Positions 52,912-62,076 of a DNA stretch of 64,000 nt are shown here, in pieces (the stretch's first letter is position 1; each line of letters starts with the position of its first letter). The stretch spans positions 217,463 to 281,462 of the forward strand of contig DAOTTU010000063.1 of the NCBI GenBank assembly GCA_034437655.1, given 5' to 3'. A program made the position numbers and the translations under genes. This DNA comes from J027 sp034437655. Lineage in GTDB: Bacteria; Chloroflexota; Anaerolineae; Aggregatilineales; J027. Below the pieces are notes generated by a model, which had not been told where the DNA came from, ran no database searches, and was given only the letters and a program-made list of their open reading frames with translations.

Positions 52912-53763
52912 TTGACCCTGCCCACCCACGAAACCGTTCAAATTGGCGACACCGTTATGCTGCTTGGGCATGACCGCAAGCCATTTATCCGCACGGTGCG
53001 CCCCGGCCGCACGATGCAAACGCACCTCGGCGAAATTGACTTTGATGCATTGATTGGCATCCGCTATGGCGAGCAATTCCGCACGCATCGTGGCAAGTCA
53101 ATGTATGTGTTGCAGCCAACGCTCGAAGATGTTTTCGCCGGTATGAAACGCCGCACGCAAATCATATACCCCAAAGATTTGGGGTATATTGCGCTCAAGC
53201 TCGGCATTCAGCAGGGCATGACGATTGTTGAGTCGGGTTCTGGGAGTGGGGCGTTGACGGCTGTGCTGGCCTTAATGGTCGGAGAAACCGGACATGTCTA
53301 TAGCTACGAGCGCAAGATGAACCGTTTGACACAGGCGCTGGACAACCTGAAAATGCTGGGTTTGGATCACCGCGTCAGTTTTATCCACCGCGATATTGAG
53401 GAAGGCTTCGACCAGCAAAACGCACACGCACTGTTTCTGGATGTGCCAAACCCCTATGATTACCTCGACCAGGCGTGGGAAGCGCTGCGCGGCGGTGGGT
53501 TCTTCGGGGCGATCCTGCCGACGATTAACCAGCTTATTGAACTAATGGGGCGAATGTATCACGGACCGTGGTTCAATCTGCAAGCCGAGGAGCTTTTTTT
53601 GCGCCCGTGGAAGACGATCCCGGCACGGATTCGGCCAGATGACCAGATGTACGGGCATACCGGGATTCTCGCTTTTGGGCGCGCGGTCTATCGTGAGGTG
53701 CGCTATGTGCCGGCTACCGGCGACGACCCGGTGCAGGATGACCAGAAACCGCCTGTGGAATGA
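52912..53763 (+). CDS. trmI: tRNA (adenine-N1)-methyltransferase TrmI-like
   Basis: A 283-residue SAM enzyme that makes m1A at position 58 of tRNA. The N-terminal beta domain (QIGDTVMLLGHDRKPFIRTVRPGRTMQTHLGEIDFDALIG) is followed by QIIYPKDLGYIALKLGIQQGMTIVESGSGSGALTAVLA (motif I), and DVPNPYDYLDQAWEAL (motif IV-like with D in place of the usual DLP). TTG 52912 follows AAAGGAG by 9 nt and gives MTLPTHETVQIG; an earlier start at 52843 would add a non-conserved extension. The m1A58 role is from the family. Confidence 0.93.
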   Translation: MTLPTHETVQIGDTVMLLGHDRKPFIRTVRPGRTMQTHLGEIDFDALIGIRYGEQFRTHRGKSMYVLQPTLEDVFAGMKRRTQIIYPKDLGYIALKLGIQQGMTIVESGSGSGALTAVLALMVGETGHVYSYERKMNRLTQALDNLKMLGLDHRVSFIHRDIEEGFDQQNAHALFLDVPNPYDYLDQAWEALRGGGFFGAILPTINQLIELMGRMYHGPWFNLQAEELFLRPWKTIPARIRPDDQMYGHTGILAFGRAVYREVRYVPATGDDPVQDDQKPPVE

Positions 53764-53869
53764 GGCTCATTCTTGCTAGTTAAGCGGTTCCTCTGTAAAC
53801 TGCACGTAGACCTTGCAACTGTATCGACTTGCCTGAACCCTGACTGGCTACTGTGCAGAGGAAACCGCC

Positions 53870-54649
53870 GTGAAACGATCTTATCCACCAGTTGTTGTCA
53901 TTATTGCGCTGCTTGTTGCAACATTGGCGTGCAGCCTGACCCGCGAGGAATTTGAACCGACCCCCGAGCCGACTGTAGACTTACCGGCGACCATCGCCGC
54001 CGGAGGGGGCACCACCACCGAACAAACCGGGCCTGCGCCAGTGGTTAACGTGACAGGCATTGATCCACCGTCGCCTGTGACACTTGGTGATACGGTCACA
54101 ATCAGTGTTGAGGCTACTCATGAGTCAGCGATGACAGCGATCATTCTCGAAATTGCACGCACTGATGAACTGCTAAGTGGTCAGCAACCCCAGTTTGAAC
54201 GCGCATCTCGTCAAGATTTTGAAGGTGAGCCGACCAGTGTGCAAGAACAACTGTTCTGGCAGCCATTTGACGCGGGTTCTTACGAACTGATGGTGCTTGT
54301 CACAGGGCAAACCAACGCTGGTGAATCTATCCGTGTGCCGATTGAAATTGTTGCACCCGTCGTAGAAGCTGATCCCGTTGGTGGCGCTGCTGCCGATGAC
54401 CCCGGGCCGTGCATTATCAGCCCGCTAGAAGGTAGCGTTGTCATTCGCAGTGCTTCTCGTGAAGATTCGTCGCGAGTAGGAACACTGGGTGAAGGGCAAC
54501 AGGCGACTGCGCAGGCACTCGGGCGTGATGCAAGCTGGCAGGGCTGGTATCGCATCTCAACTGATGGCGCGACAGGGTGGGTGAAAGGGACGCTGGTCAG
54601 CAATGAGGGCGGTTGTACGCCGGGTGTACATCTTCAGTTGCAGCAGTAA
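53870..54649 (+). CDS. Lipoprotein with SH3-like domain
   Basis: A 259-residue lipoprotein: MKRSYPPVVVIIALLVATLAC gives a lipobox (ATLAC). After a Thr/Pro/Glu-rich spacer, a beta-rich region (VTIGSVEATHESAMTAIILEI-like strands) and a C-terminal SH3-like domain (VVIRSASREDSSRVGTLGEGQQATAQALGRDASWQGWYRISTDGATGWVKGTLVS) follow. The SH3 part may bind cell-wall peptides. GTG 53870 has AGAGGA upstream. It comes after trmI by 106 nt and before the metallo-hydrolase. Confidence 0.8.
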   Translation: MKRSYPPVVVIIALLVATLACSLTREEFEPTPEPTVDLPATIAAGGGTTTEQTGPAPVVNVTGIDPPSPVTLGDTVTISVEATHESAMTAIILEIARTDELLSGQQPQFERASRQDFEGEPTSVQEQLFWQPFDAGSYELMVLVTGQTNAGESIRVPIEIVAPVVEADPVGGAAADDPGPCIISPLEGSVVIRSASREDSSRVGTLGEGQQATAQALGRDASWQGWYRISTDGATGWVKGTLVSNEGGCTPGVHLQLQQ

Positions 54650-54665
54650 GCACTTTCGCTATAAT
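54638..54665 (+). promoter_or_regulatory. Probable promoter for the 54720 metallo-hydrolase
   Basis: TTGCAG (54638-54643) and TATAAT (54660-54665) are 16 nt apart, 55 nt before the ATG. The -35 lies inside the end of the previous coding region. Confidence 0.5.
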
Positions 54666-54719
54666 CACGTGCTGGTGTGAACATAACCACCCGTACAGAC
54701 AGAAGGACAAATTTTCACG

Positions 54720-55358
54720 ATGGATATTACCTGGTATGGGCATAGCTGCTTTCGTATTTCTGAACGCAACCATGCTACAATATTGACCGATCCCTTTGAC
54801 CCCACCGCCATTGGTTACAGTGCGCTGAAGGTCAAAGCCGATATTATCACCATCAGCCATGATTCACCCGGGCACAATTTTCTCGATGATCTAACCCAAT
54901 ACCAGTATGTTTTGACGGGGCCCGGTGAGTACGAAATCGGCGGTGTGTTTGTTAACGGCATTATGATGATTGACCGTGAAGCTGAGACGGTGCGTCGTAA
55001 TGTTGTGTATACAATGGAAATCAACGGTGTCACTGTGGCCCACCTGGGTGACTTACACCACATCCCCGGGCAATCCGAAGTGGATGATCTGGGCGACGTT
55101 GATATTGTTCTGGTGCCAGTCGGGGGCGGAGCTAGTCTGCATGCCACCGATGCCGCCGAAGTCATCAGTTTACTGGAACCAAGCATTGTGATTCCGATGC
55201 ACTACAAGACAGATTACACTACCCTTGAACTTGACCCCGTAGACCGCTTTTTGCGCGAAATGGGTATCAGTGAACCTTTAACCGAAGATACGATAAAAAT
55301 CAGCGCGAGTGGCCTGCCGGAACAAACGCAGGTAGTGTTGCTCGCTGTGAAAGAATAA
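54720..55358 (+). CDS. Metallo-beta-lactamase-fold protein with altered metal motif
   Basis: A 212-residue protein of the UPF0173 / UlaG-like MBL group. The N-terminus MDITWYGHSCFRIS and TLLTDPFD-like TILTDPFDPT are typical. The metal motif HxHxDH is replaced by SHDSPGHN, losing the second His and the Asp. Downstream, HLGDLHH and IPMHYKT are retained. So it may bind only one metal or act in a non-classical way. A probable promoter lies 55 nt upstream, and the 101-residue gene follows 9 nt after the stop. Confidence 0.85.
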   Translation: MDITWYGHSCFRISERNHATILTDPFDPTAIGYSALKVKADIITISHDSPGHNFLDDLTQYQYVLTGPGEYEIGGVFVNGIMMIDREAETVRRNVVYTMEINGVTVAHLGDLHHIPGQSEVDDLGDVDIVLVPVGGGASLHATDAAEVISLLEPSIVIPMHYKTDYTTLELDPVDRFLREMGISEPLTEDTIKISASGLPEQTQVVLLAVKE

Positions 55359-55367
55359 TCGACTGTT

Positions 55368-55673
55368 ATGATCAAGCTATTGCTCAGTTGGGATATTCTC
55401 CCAGACCGGGACCAGGAACACTTTGAGTTTATCATCCGTGAATTTGCCCCACGCCTGACTGCTCTGGGTGTGCGACCGATTGAGGCATGGTATACGCTCT
55501 ATGGCCGCGACAATAACCCACAGATTGTGGTTGAAGCCATCACCGACGATATTGATAAAATGCGCGCGGTGCTTCAAACCCAGGAATGGGAAGAACTCAA
55601 AGAAAAATTGCTAGAGTATGTCACCAACTACAACCAGAAGGTCATCCGTGGGTTGCCACCATTGCAACTTTAG
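55368..55673 (+). CDS. Small conserved-type protein of unknown function (101 aa)
   Basis: A 101-residue soluble protein: MIKLLLSWDILPDRDQEHFEFIIREFAPRLTALGVRPIEAWYTLYGRDNNPQIVVEAITDDIDKMRAVLQTQEWEELKEKLLEYV. The strand-helix-strand-helix pattern and the length would suit a dimeric alpha-beta (ferredoxin-like) barrel. I name no family. It follows the MBL-fold gene by 9 nt and may be co-transcribed. Confidence 0.7.
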   Translation: MIKLLLSWDILPDRDQEHFEFIIREFAPRLTALGVRPIEAWYTLYGRDNNPQIVVEAITDDIDKMRAVLQTQEWEELKEKLLEYVTNYNQKVIRGLPPLQL

Positions 55674-55682
55674 GGTGCTTGC

Positions 55683-56465
55683 TTACTTCCCGCTCCAGTT
55701 GGGGGAACGGCGTTCGAGAATAGATTGAATACCCTCTTGCAAATCTTGTGTGCGGAACAGTGGTGCTTGTTCAAGCGCTTCCAGGTACAGGCCGCGGTGA
55801 TCGTCTACAATGCCCTGAATAACCCGCTTGGCGGCGGCAATTGCTAGCGGGGCACATTGACTGAGTTCCTCGGCAAGCGTTTGTGCTGTTTCCTCAAGTG
55901 CATCCTCGGCCACGATGCGATTGAGTAATCCATAGCGGGCGGCTGCCTCACCGTCAATGCGGCGCGCCGTGTAGATTAATTCGCGTGCCCGTGCAGCACC
56001 GACAACCTGAATCAGGCGCGTGGTGCCACCCACATCTGGAATTAAGCCGACCCGTGTCTCTGCCAGGCCAAGTTGGGCGTCCGGGGTGCCATAGCGAAAG
56101 TCGCACGCCAGCGCAATTTCCAGTCCTGCACCCAGGCAATATCCCTGAATTAATGCCAGTGTCGGGATAGGGCTTGTCGCCAGAGTATTGACCGGCCCCT
56201 GCCAGGCGGCTGTTACTGCATGTGGGCGCTGTTGCCAGTTGTCACCGAACTCCTCGGGAATACCGCCCATTGCATTTAAGTCGAGCCCGGTTGAAAAATT
56301 TGCCCCTTCGCCCCGTATCACAATGAGCCGAATGCCTTGCAGCTTTTGGGCTTCTAGCACAGCCGTTGCCAGGTCACGCAGCATGGTTAATTGCACGGCG
56401 TTGTGCTTGCCGGGGCGGTTCAAAATGATTTCAAAAATAGTGTCGTGTTGTTGAGTGCGAATCAT
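55683..56465 (-). CDS. Enoyl-CoA hydratase / isomerase family protein
   Basis: A 260-residue crotonase-fold protein of fatty-acid beta-oxidation or related acyl-CoA metabolism. GEGANFSTGLDLNAMG (oxyanion-hole region), GYCLGAGLEIALACDFRYGTPDAQLGLAETRVGLIPDVGGTTRL and a C-terminal helix are present. Of the two catalytic glutamates, one lies in LAETRVG; the second is D in the IPDVGG stretch, where other members have G or E, so dehydratase activity may be altered. ATG 56465. The acyl-CoA dehydrogenase at 59212 is the nearest partner. Confidence 0.88.
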   Translation of the reverse strand: MIRTQQHDTIFEIILNRPGKHNAVQLTMLRDLATAVLEAQKLQGIRLIVIRGEGANFSTGLDLNAMGGIPEEFGDNWQQRPHAVTAAWQGPVNTLATSPIPTLALIQGYCLGAGLEIALACDFRYGTPDAQLGLAETRVGLIPDVGGTTRLIQVVGAARARELIYTARRIDGEAAARYGLLNRIVAEDALEETAQTLAEELSQCAPLAIAAAKRVIQGIVDDHRGLYLEALEQAPLFRTQDLQEGIQSILERRSPNWSGK

Positions 56466-56595
56466 GACGTTATCCTTGTGTCTTGACGGCTCTTTTGCTC
56501 ATTGTACCGCGGTTTTCAAATCCGAGTCTTGCTGAGGGCCATTGCAGGGCGCTACACTCTGACGAGTAAATGAACATTTTGAGGGAGTAATTATT

Positions 56596-57522
56596 TTGGA
56601 ACTTACACGGCGAAGCCTGGAATTTGGTGAAATTGAACTTTTTGGACTCAGCATCAGCCCGACGATTCATTTCTACGGGGTTGTGATTGTGCTGGGCATC
56701 ATTGCCGCGACGATGCTGATCTCATGGTTAGCCAGCCGCGACGGAAAAGACCCCGACCTCGTGTGGAATGGTGTCATCTGGGTCGTGATTGCGGCTGTTT
56801 TGGGCGCACGGATTTGGTCGGTACTCTTTCCGGCTGATAGCGCAATCGATAACGCGGAGTTGAGCCTCGACTACATCACTGACCTGAATAATGGACTGTT
56901 CGCTATCTGGAGCGGTGGCCTCTCCATTTTTGGCGCGATTGTCGGTGGCGGGCTGGGTGTATACCTTTATTCGCTGCGGCATAAGCTCAATCGTCCGGTG
57001 TGGCTGGACCGTATCGCGATTGGGTTGCCATTGGGGCAGGCGATCGGGCGCTGGGGAAACTTCATCAACGAAGAACTCTATGGCGAACCAACTGACTTGC
57101 CGTGGGGGTTGACTATTAGCAATCCGATTGGAGGCTATAGCGCTGACGAGACGTTTCATCCGCTGTTTGCCTATGAATCACTGGGTACATTGCTCATCTG
57201 TGTGTTATTGTTCTTGCTGTGGCGGTATCAGCGTGACCGTTTCCAGCATGGCGACTTCTTATTGATGTACGTGATGAGCTACTCGGTGCTGCGCTTTATG
57301 CTTGAATTTATCCGCATTGACATCCCCACCGTGGGTGATGTGAATATATCGCAGGTGACAACCGCGGTTGCGTTTATGGTTGCAGCCGGTCTATTCTTCG
57401 CACGACCGCGCACTGACGAAAACCGCACGTATCCACCGTTTGGCGAAGACCCCACGCCAAAGCGCAAAGGCCCACGCCGCCGCTCGTCTGGCAATGCTAA
57501 CAATGAAGCCAAAACTGCGTAG
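56596..57522 (+). CDS. lgt: Prolipoprotein diacylglyceryl transferase
   Basis: Membrane enzyme that moves diacylglycerol to the lipobox cysteine of lipoproteins. 308 residues with seven membrane helices; the core is AIWSGGLSIFGAIVGGGLGVYLYSLRHK and IGLPLGQAIGRWGNFINEELYGEPTDLPW, which holds the Lgt signature with the invariant GRWGNFINEE-L-G residues, and FHPLFAYES. The TTG start at 56596 has GAGGGAG upstream. Several lipoproteins in this window (36854, 37305, 50321, 53870) are its likely clients. The C-terminal tail is basic. Confidence 0.94.
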   Translation: MELTRRSLEFGEIELFGLSISPTIHFYGVVIVLGIIAATMLISWLASRDGKDPDLVWNGVIWVVIAAVLGARIWSVLFPADSAIDNAELSLDYITDLNNGLFAIWSGGLSIFGAIVGGGLGVYLYSLRHKLNRPVWLDRIAIGLPLGQAIGRWGNFINEELYGEPTDLPWGLTISNPIGGYSADETFHPLFAYESLGTLLICVLLFLLWRYQRDRFQHGDFLLMYVMSYSVLRFMLEFIRIDIPTVGDVNISQVTTAVAFMVAAGLFFARPRTDENRTYPPFGEDPTPKRKGPRRRSSGNANNEAKTA

Positions 57523-57544
57523 AAGTGGATATGTGGTCAACGGG

Positions 57545-58051
57545 TTAGGGCTTGTGTTGCTGTGCCCCTAACGACTTGTCATCGGTGATACGCACCCCAA
57601 GCACCTGTGCTTCGGCTGTGATAGCGTCAGCATACCCAAGCTGGCAGCTAATGCGCGTTTTACGCCCGTCAACAGACTCAATGCGGGCTTGCAACAGGAT
57701 AGGGTGGTCGAGCGGCGTTGGTTTTAAGTAGCGCACATCAAGTTGCCCGGTTACGTACGATATCGCGGGCAATTCACCATGTGGCCGGCCTTCACGACGA
57801 TAGGTGTCGGCAATGGCGGCCCAGATGCTATGGCAGTCAATCAAGGAAGCAACCAGGCCACCATACATTACGTTTTCAAAGCCGGCGTTGTATTTGGCGG
57901 CGGGGTGATGAGTACATACGACGCTGCTATAGTTTGCGGACCAATAGCTTTTGATTTGTAGGCCATCCTGGTTCGCCGGGCCGCAACCGTAGCAGGTCGC
58001 CGCCGGCCACACATCCTGCAAGGCTGTGCCGATTGTTGGCGGTAGTTCCAT
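57545..58051 (-). CDS. PaaI-type hotdog thioesterase
   Basis: A 168-residue hotdog-fold protein with the PaaI-like pattern AAKYNAGFENVMYGGLVASLIDCHSIWAA (G.hGG..a.l.D) followed by QLDVRYLKPTPLDHPILLQARI. It would hydrolyse an acyl-CoA or similar thioester. The N-terminal CYGCGPANQDGLQ is a Cys-pair found in a subset of such proteins. ATG 58051. The nearby acyl-CoA genes make a fatty-acid link plausible. Confidence 0.88.
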   Translation of the reverse strand: MELPPTIGTALQDVWPAATCYGCGPANQDGLQIKSYWSANYSSVVCTHHPAAKYNAGFENVMYGGLVASLIDCHSIWAAIADTYRREGRPHGELPAISYVTGQLDVRYLKPTPLDHPILLQARIESVDGRKTRISCQLGYADAITAEAQVLGVRITDDKSLGAQQHKP

Positions 58052-58080
58052 AATGCATCTTTCTCAACATAGTACGATTA

Positions 58081-58121
58081 AAACAAAAACGCCCGGAACA
58101 CAAACATGGCTCCAGGCGTTT
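58081..58121 (-). terminator. Terminator of the LysM-protein gene
   Basis: On the minus strand aaacgcctgga pairs with tccgggcgttt (11 bp, one G-U) over a 13-nt loop, and is followed by TTGTTTT. It lies 15 nt after the LysM-gene stop. Confidence 0.85.
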
Positions 58122-58136
58122 GGGCGTCATTGATGC

Positions 58137-59054
58137 TTAGCGGTTGTTAGCGTCGAGCCAGTCCAGGTTCAAGAAAAAGTTTGCGCCAAATGTGTTGGGT
58201 TGTCCGTCAACACGACCAGAAATAGAGACGGTGCGCATATTGAGTGGGCCGTCGTCATCAAACGCTTCTGGCAGCGTAATTTCTTCTTCAAAGCGTCCGT
58301 CTTCGTCGGTGGTGACGGTTGCGATGACTTCACTAATGCGGTTCAGGCTGAATTTTTCGGCATAAATGTTAACGTCGGTGTTGGCAGGGTAGTTCGCACC
58401 GAAGACTGTGATGCTTTCACCCGGGCGGGCCACACGCGGCAGCAATGCAATCGCCGGGAAGCTGCTCGGAACTGCTGAGGAGAACGTCGGTGCAGGGATG
58501 ACCAATTCTTGCCCGGGGATGATCACAGCCGGGTTGCCAAGGTCATTGGCGGCCGTTAACGCTTCGGGTGTTACGCCAAAGATAAATGCCAGGTTGTAGA
58601 TGCGATCGTTCCCACGTACGATATACACCCCATTTTCGTTGGTGGTGTATTCAACATCCCGCACACTGACAGCGCCATCTTCAAGGACGTCAATCGTCGG
58701 CGGGGCGGCTGGTGGGGTGGTAGTGTCATCACCACCGTCAGCAGGACCACCTGTGCCGAATTCGTCGCTGTCTTCTGGTTCACGTGCGACCGCGAGCCCA
58801 TCCAGGCACAGGGCTTGACCGATGAAAATCAGACGGATATTTTCGATATCATTGGCTTCAGCCAGTTCATTCAAGTTGACATCAAAACTGCGCGAAATCC
58901 CGAAAAGGGTATCCCCATCGCGCACGACATACGTATTCACACAGGTCTCAGGACCACCATCATCCTGGGCACGAACCCCTATAGTAGGGAAGACCAGCCC
59001 GGCAACCATCACAACTGCTAATAAGGTGACGACCACGCGCACCGAAAACTTCAT
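58137..59054 (-). CDS. Secreted LysM-domain protein
   Basis: A 305-residue exported protein. A signal peptide (RVVVTLLAVVMVAGLVFPTIGVRA) is followed by two LysM modules at about 41-85 (TYVVRDGDTLFGISRSFDVNLNELAEAN) and about 140-190 (YIVRGNDRIYNLAFIFGVTPEALTAAN), a linker and a C-terminal beta domain (RPGESITVFGANYPANTDVNIYAEKF). LysM modules bind peptidoglycan or other N-acetylglucosamine polymers. No lytic domain is present, so it is likely an anchor or binder. A strong terminator follows. Confidence 0.9.
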   Translation of the reverse strand: MKFSVRVVVTLLAVVMVAGLVFPTIGVRAQDDGGPETCVNTYVVRDGDTLFGISRSFDVNLNELAEANDIENIRLIFIGQALCLDGLAVAREPEDSDEFGTGGPADGGDDTTTPPAAPPTIDVLEDGAVSVRDVEYTTNENGVYIVRGNDRIYNLAFIFGVTPEALTAANDLGNPAVIIPGQELVIPAPTFSSAVPSSFPAIALLPRVARPGESITVFGANYPANTDVNIYAEKFSLNRISEVIATVTTDEDGRFEEEITLPEAFDDDGPLNMRTVSISGRVDGQPNTFGANFFLNLDWLDANNR

Positions 59055-59211
59055 AAGCTTCTCCTTCGTCGATAATTTAAGCGTCTATTAGTGTATAACC
59101 GTTTCGATTTTGCCGAAAGTCAAGACAGGTTTTTCAGCAAAAGCCGCTATAATGGCCTATATCCTCTGACTATACAACGATTGCACTAAATTTTGTAAGG
59201 AGCAAATGAAT

Positions 59212-60405
59212 ATGGCCATTAACGCCCCTGTCGCTGCTGGGCCCTCGCTCGACTTATCAGAAGAACATCTGATGATTCAACAGGCCGCCCGTGATTTCGC
59301 GGAAAAAGAAATTGCACCCATTGCGGCCGAGTTCGATGAAAGTGGTGAGTTCCCCCACGATACCATCAAAAAGATGGGCGCACTTGGCTTTATGGGCATT
59401 GAAGTGCCAGAAGACTATGGCGGCGCGGGGATGGATACCATCGCGTATGTGCTGGCGATGGAAGAAATCGCCAAAGCTGATGTCAGCCACAGCACCATTA
59501 TGAGCGTCAATAATTCCCTGTTTTGCAACGCGCTGACGGTCTTTGGTACCGAAGCACAGAAGCAACACTACCTCGTTCCGGTTGCCACGGGCGAGAAAGT
59601 TGGCGCATATTCATTGACAGAACCGATGTCTGGGTCTGATGCGGGGACGATGAAGTCGCGGGCGGTGCTGAGTGCAGACGGTACGCATTATGTGATTAAT
59701 GCAACCAAAAGCTGGGTCACAAGCGGCCCAGTTGCTGATTACATCATCATGTTTGTGATGACCGCGCCAGAAATGAAACACAAGGGTATCACCGCTTTCA
59801 TGATTGAAGCCGACAAACCCGGTTTCATACGTGGCAAAAAAGAGCCAAAGCTCGGTATCCGTGCCTCTGCGACCAGCGAAATCTATCTTGAGGATTATCA
59901 GTGCCCGGTTGAAAATGTGCTGGGTGAAGTCGGCAAGGGCTTCAAAATTGCCATGACCGTGCTTGACGCTGGCCGCATCGGGATTGCAGCGCAGGCGCTA
60001 GGGGTGGCCGAAGCCGCCTATGATGCTAGTGTGCGTTATGCGCGTGAGCGCGAAGCCTTCGGCGGGCCGATTGGTGGCTTCCAGATGATTCAACAGAAAA
60101 TCGCGGACATGAAGACCCGCATCGAAGCTACCCGCTTGTTGATCTACAGCGCCGCCCTCGCCAAGATGAACGCCAAAGCCACCGGCGGACGTTATACCAC
60201 CGAAGCCAGCATGGCCAAGCTATTTGCCAGCGAAACGGCGATGTTTGTAACGCACCAGGCTGTGCAGATTCATGGTGGTATGGGCTATAGCAAAGAAATG
60301 CCTGTTGAGCGCTATTTCCGCGATGCCAAAATCACTGAAATCTACGAAGGCACCAGCGAAATCCAGCGACTTGTGATTGCGCGCAACGAGCTTGATCTGC
60401 GCTAA
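59212..60405 (+). CDS. Acyl-CoA dehydrogenase
   Basis: A 397-residue FAD enzyme that oxidises acyl-CoA in beta-oxidation or amino-acid breakdown. YSLTEPMSGSDAGTM, KSWVTSGPVADYIIMFVMT, and IYEGTSEIQRLVIARNEL (the Glu base and FAD-binding end) are clear. The ATG at 59212 is 9 nt after AAGGAG; an ATG two codons earlier is 3 nt from it, so the second is preferred. A TATAAT at 59148-59153 may be a -10 box. It converges with the methyltransferase at 60402 (overlap 4 nt). Confidence 0.93.
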   Translation: MAINAPVAAGPSLDLSEEHLMIQQAARDFAEKEIAPIAAEFDESGEFPHDTIKKMGALGFMGIEVPEDYGGAGMDTIAYVLAMEEIAKADVSHSTIMSVNNSLFCNALTVFGTEAQKQHYLVPVATGEKVGAYSLTEPMSGSDAGTMKSRAVLSADGTHYVINATKSWVTSGPVADYIIMFVMTAPEMKHKGITAFMIEADKPGFIRGKKEPKLGIRASATSEIYLEDYQCPVENVLGEVGKGFKIAMTVLDAGRIGIAAQALGVAEAAYDASVRYAREREAFGGPIGGFQMIQQKIADMKTRIEATRLLIYSAALAKMNAKATGGRYTTEASMAKLFASETAMFVTHQAVQIHGGMGYSKEMPVERYFRDAKITEIYEGTSEIQRLVIARNELDLR

Positions 60406-61181
60406 GCTGGCCTGACAGCACGCAAAATAATGTGCCGATTGCTGAAAGTTGCAGCCTCAGTGCCAGCATTTTCAGGCAACAGCCAGTCTTTCGCGCCGGG
60501 TGAAGCGTCCTGCAAGCGGCGTTGTAGCTCGGCGATCGTTTCTGGCGTGTTGTCCTGAATCTGCGCCCATTCGAGTAGGTTATGTCGTTTGACAAAAGGC
60601 TCGGTGTGTTCAAGCCTAAGGCCTGCCGCTTGAATAAATTGATCCCATTCACTGGCCCGGAGCGAGCGGTTATGGCTGGGGTCGCGCAGTTGCTCAAAGT
60701 CATTGACATATGTATCAACTGCCGGGTCTTCTGACACTACCTGATCTTGCAGCACAAAAACGCCGCCGGGCTTCAGCACGCGTGCCACCTCAGACACAAA
60801 TTGCCCGATATTGGGAAAGTGGTGCGGGGCGATGCGACAGGTCACAAAGTCGAAACGGTTGTCCTCAAACGGTAGATTCTCAGCATCGGCTTGCCGAAAA
60901 TCGACGTTTTCGATGCCGTGAGCGGTGATGTTCTTCTCTGCGGCCGCCAGCATGGCTGATGTTAAGTCAGACGCGATAACGTGTTTGACAAGGGGGGCGA
61001 AGGTGCGTGCAGTGTGCCCGCCCCCGGTTGCAATGTCGAGCATTTCCCAGTCTGGTTGTGCATTTGCGATGGCGACAAGGCGTTGCAGGTCAGTGCCTTC
61101 AGCATGAACTTTGCTCTGCACATAGCGTTCGGCAAAACGACCGAAACGTTCCTGTGAGTGTTGCTTGGGGTCAGTTGTCAT
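60402..61181 (-). CDS. Class I SAM-dependent methyltransferase (UbiE-like)
   Basis: A 259-residue methyltransferase: motif I MLDIATGGGHTARTFAPLV (about 57-75), ASDLTSAMLAAAEKN, NVDFRQADAENLPFEDNRFDFVTCRIAPHHFPN, and RVLKPGGVFVLQDQVV. It resembles the ubiquinone/menaquinone-type group in the core but lacks any firm substrate clue. ATG 61181. The second methyltransferase gene (61220) is 38 nt upstream on the same strand, probably in the same transcript. Confidence 0.87.
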   Translation of the reverse strand: MTTDPKQHSQERFGRFAERYVQSKVHAEGTDLQRLVAIANAQPDWEMLDIATGGGHTARTFAPLVKHVIASDLTSAMLAAAEKNITAHGIENVDFRQADAENLPFEDNRFDFVTCRIAPHHFPNIGQFVSEVARVLKPGGVFVLQDQVVSEDPAVDTYVNDFEQLRDPSHNRSLRASEWDQFIQAAGLRLEHTEPFVKRHNLLEWAQIQDNTPETIAELQRRLQDASPGAKDWLLPENAGTEAATFSNRHIILRAVRPA

Positions 61182-61219
61182 GTGATTTTCTCCCTTTAGT
61201 TTGCGGATGTGTCGCTATG

Positions 61220-61750
61220 TTACGTACCATTTCCCTTCAATGCCACAGCGGCATACATCGCCAGTCCTGTCCGCGGTGATTGCCGATAACCAACCTGCTG
61301 AATATCCCGGAATCCGACCTCTGCTGCCGATGCTCGCAGACGCTCGAATGGTACCGGGTGGGGGATGAAACTGCGGGCACGTTGAACCTCATATTCTACG
61401 ATAAGCATCTCCCCGCCTGCCTTCAGATAATCGTACAGGGTACGCAAGACGCGCTCCTGTTGACGGTTCCAGTGCAGCGCATTGGCCATCAACAGACCAT
61501 TCAACGGGGGCAATTCTAGCGCACGTGTGAAGTCACCGACGATGGTAGTTAATCCCGACCCCGGCCAACGGCGTTTCAATGCCCGCAACGCGCCTCGGTC
61601 TTTATCTATCGCATAGATTACGGCGTCGTCGTCAAGCAGATCGTGCAATGCCAGCGTAAAATTGCCGCGTCCGGCCCCAAAATCTGCCCATGTGCCGTTA
61701 CTGTGGCGGACACCAGCGCGGATGAGATCAACAAGCTCGTGATGCTGCAT
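61220..61750 (-). CDS. Small class I SAM-dependent methyltransferase
   Basis: A 176-residue methyltransferase with motif I TWADFGAGRGNFTLAL, the acid-loop VIYAIDKDRGALRAL, and GLLMANALHWNRQQERVLRTLYDYLKAGGEMLIVEYEV. It has the minimal Rossmann core and no extra domain. The substrate is unknown. Its ATG at 61750 begins MQHHELVDLIRAG; the other methyltransferase gene lies 38 nt downstream, so the two are probably co-expressed. Confidence 0.85.
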   Translation of the reverse strand: MQHHELVDLIRAGVRHSNGTWADFGAGRGNFTLALHDLLDDDAVIYAIDKDRGALRALKRRWPGSGLTTIVGDFTRALELPPLNGLLMANALHWNRQQERVLRTLYDYLKAGGEMLIVEYEVQRARSFIPHPVPFERLRASAAEVGFRDIQQVGYRQSPRTGLAMYAAVALKGNGT

Positions 61751-62076
61751 AGCTCGACGCTACCTGTACTGAATCTGTATGATGTCAAAAATAGCTCAAC
61801 TATCCTGTTTCGGAATGGGCCAGAATCTTCATGTTGTTGCCGATGATGCTTGCCAGGCTAGCTTACACGACGCGATGCAGCCACCGCAATAATTGTGGAA
61901 AACGGTGCTGATTCTAATGGCAATAGAACACTAAACTTTTGTGACATGGCTTGCATGATCTCGTGCGGCACCTCACAATCGTCACGTTATATAGTTTTTG
62001 CCGCTATCGTCAGTAAAGCACGTCGTATGTTGATTTGATACACTGCGCTCGTCTCAGTCAATCATTGGAGTCTGTT
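61751..62076. other. Intergenic region without a recognised gene
   Basis: The 326-bp spacer lies between the divergent methyltransferase and exchanger genes. No reading frame with a ribosome site, no tRNA-like fold and no strong hairpin with a T-run were seen. It should hold promoters for both sides, but no pair of boxes stands out. Confidence 0.5.
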
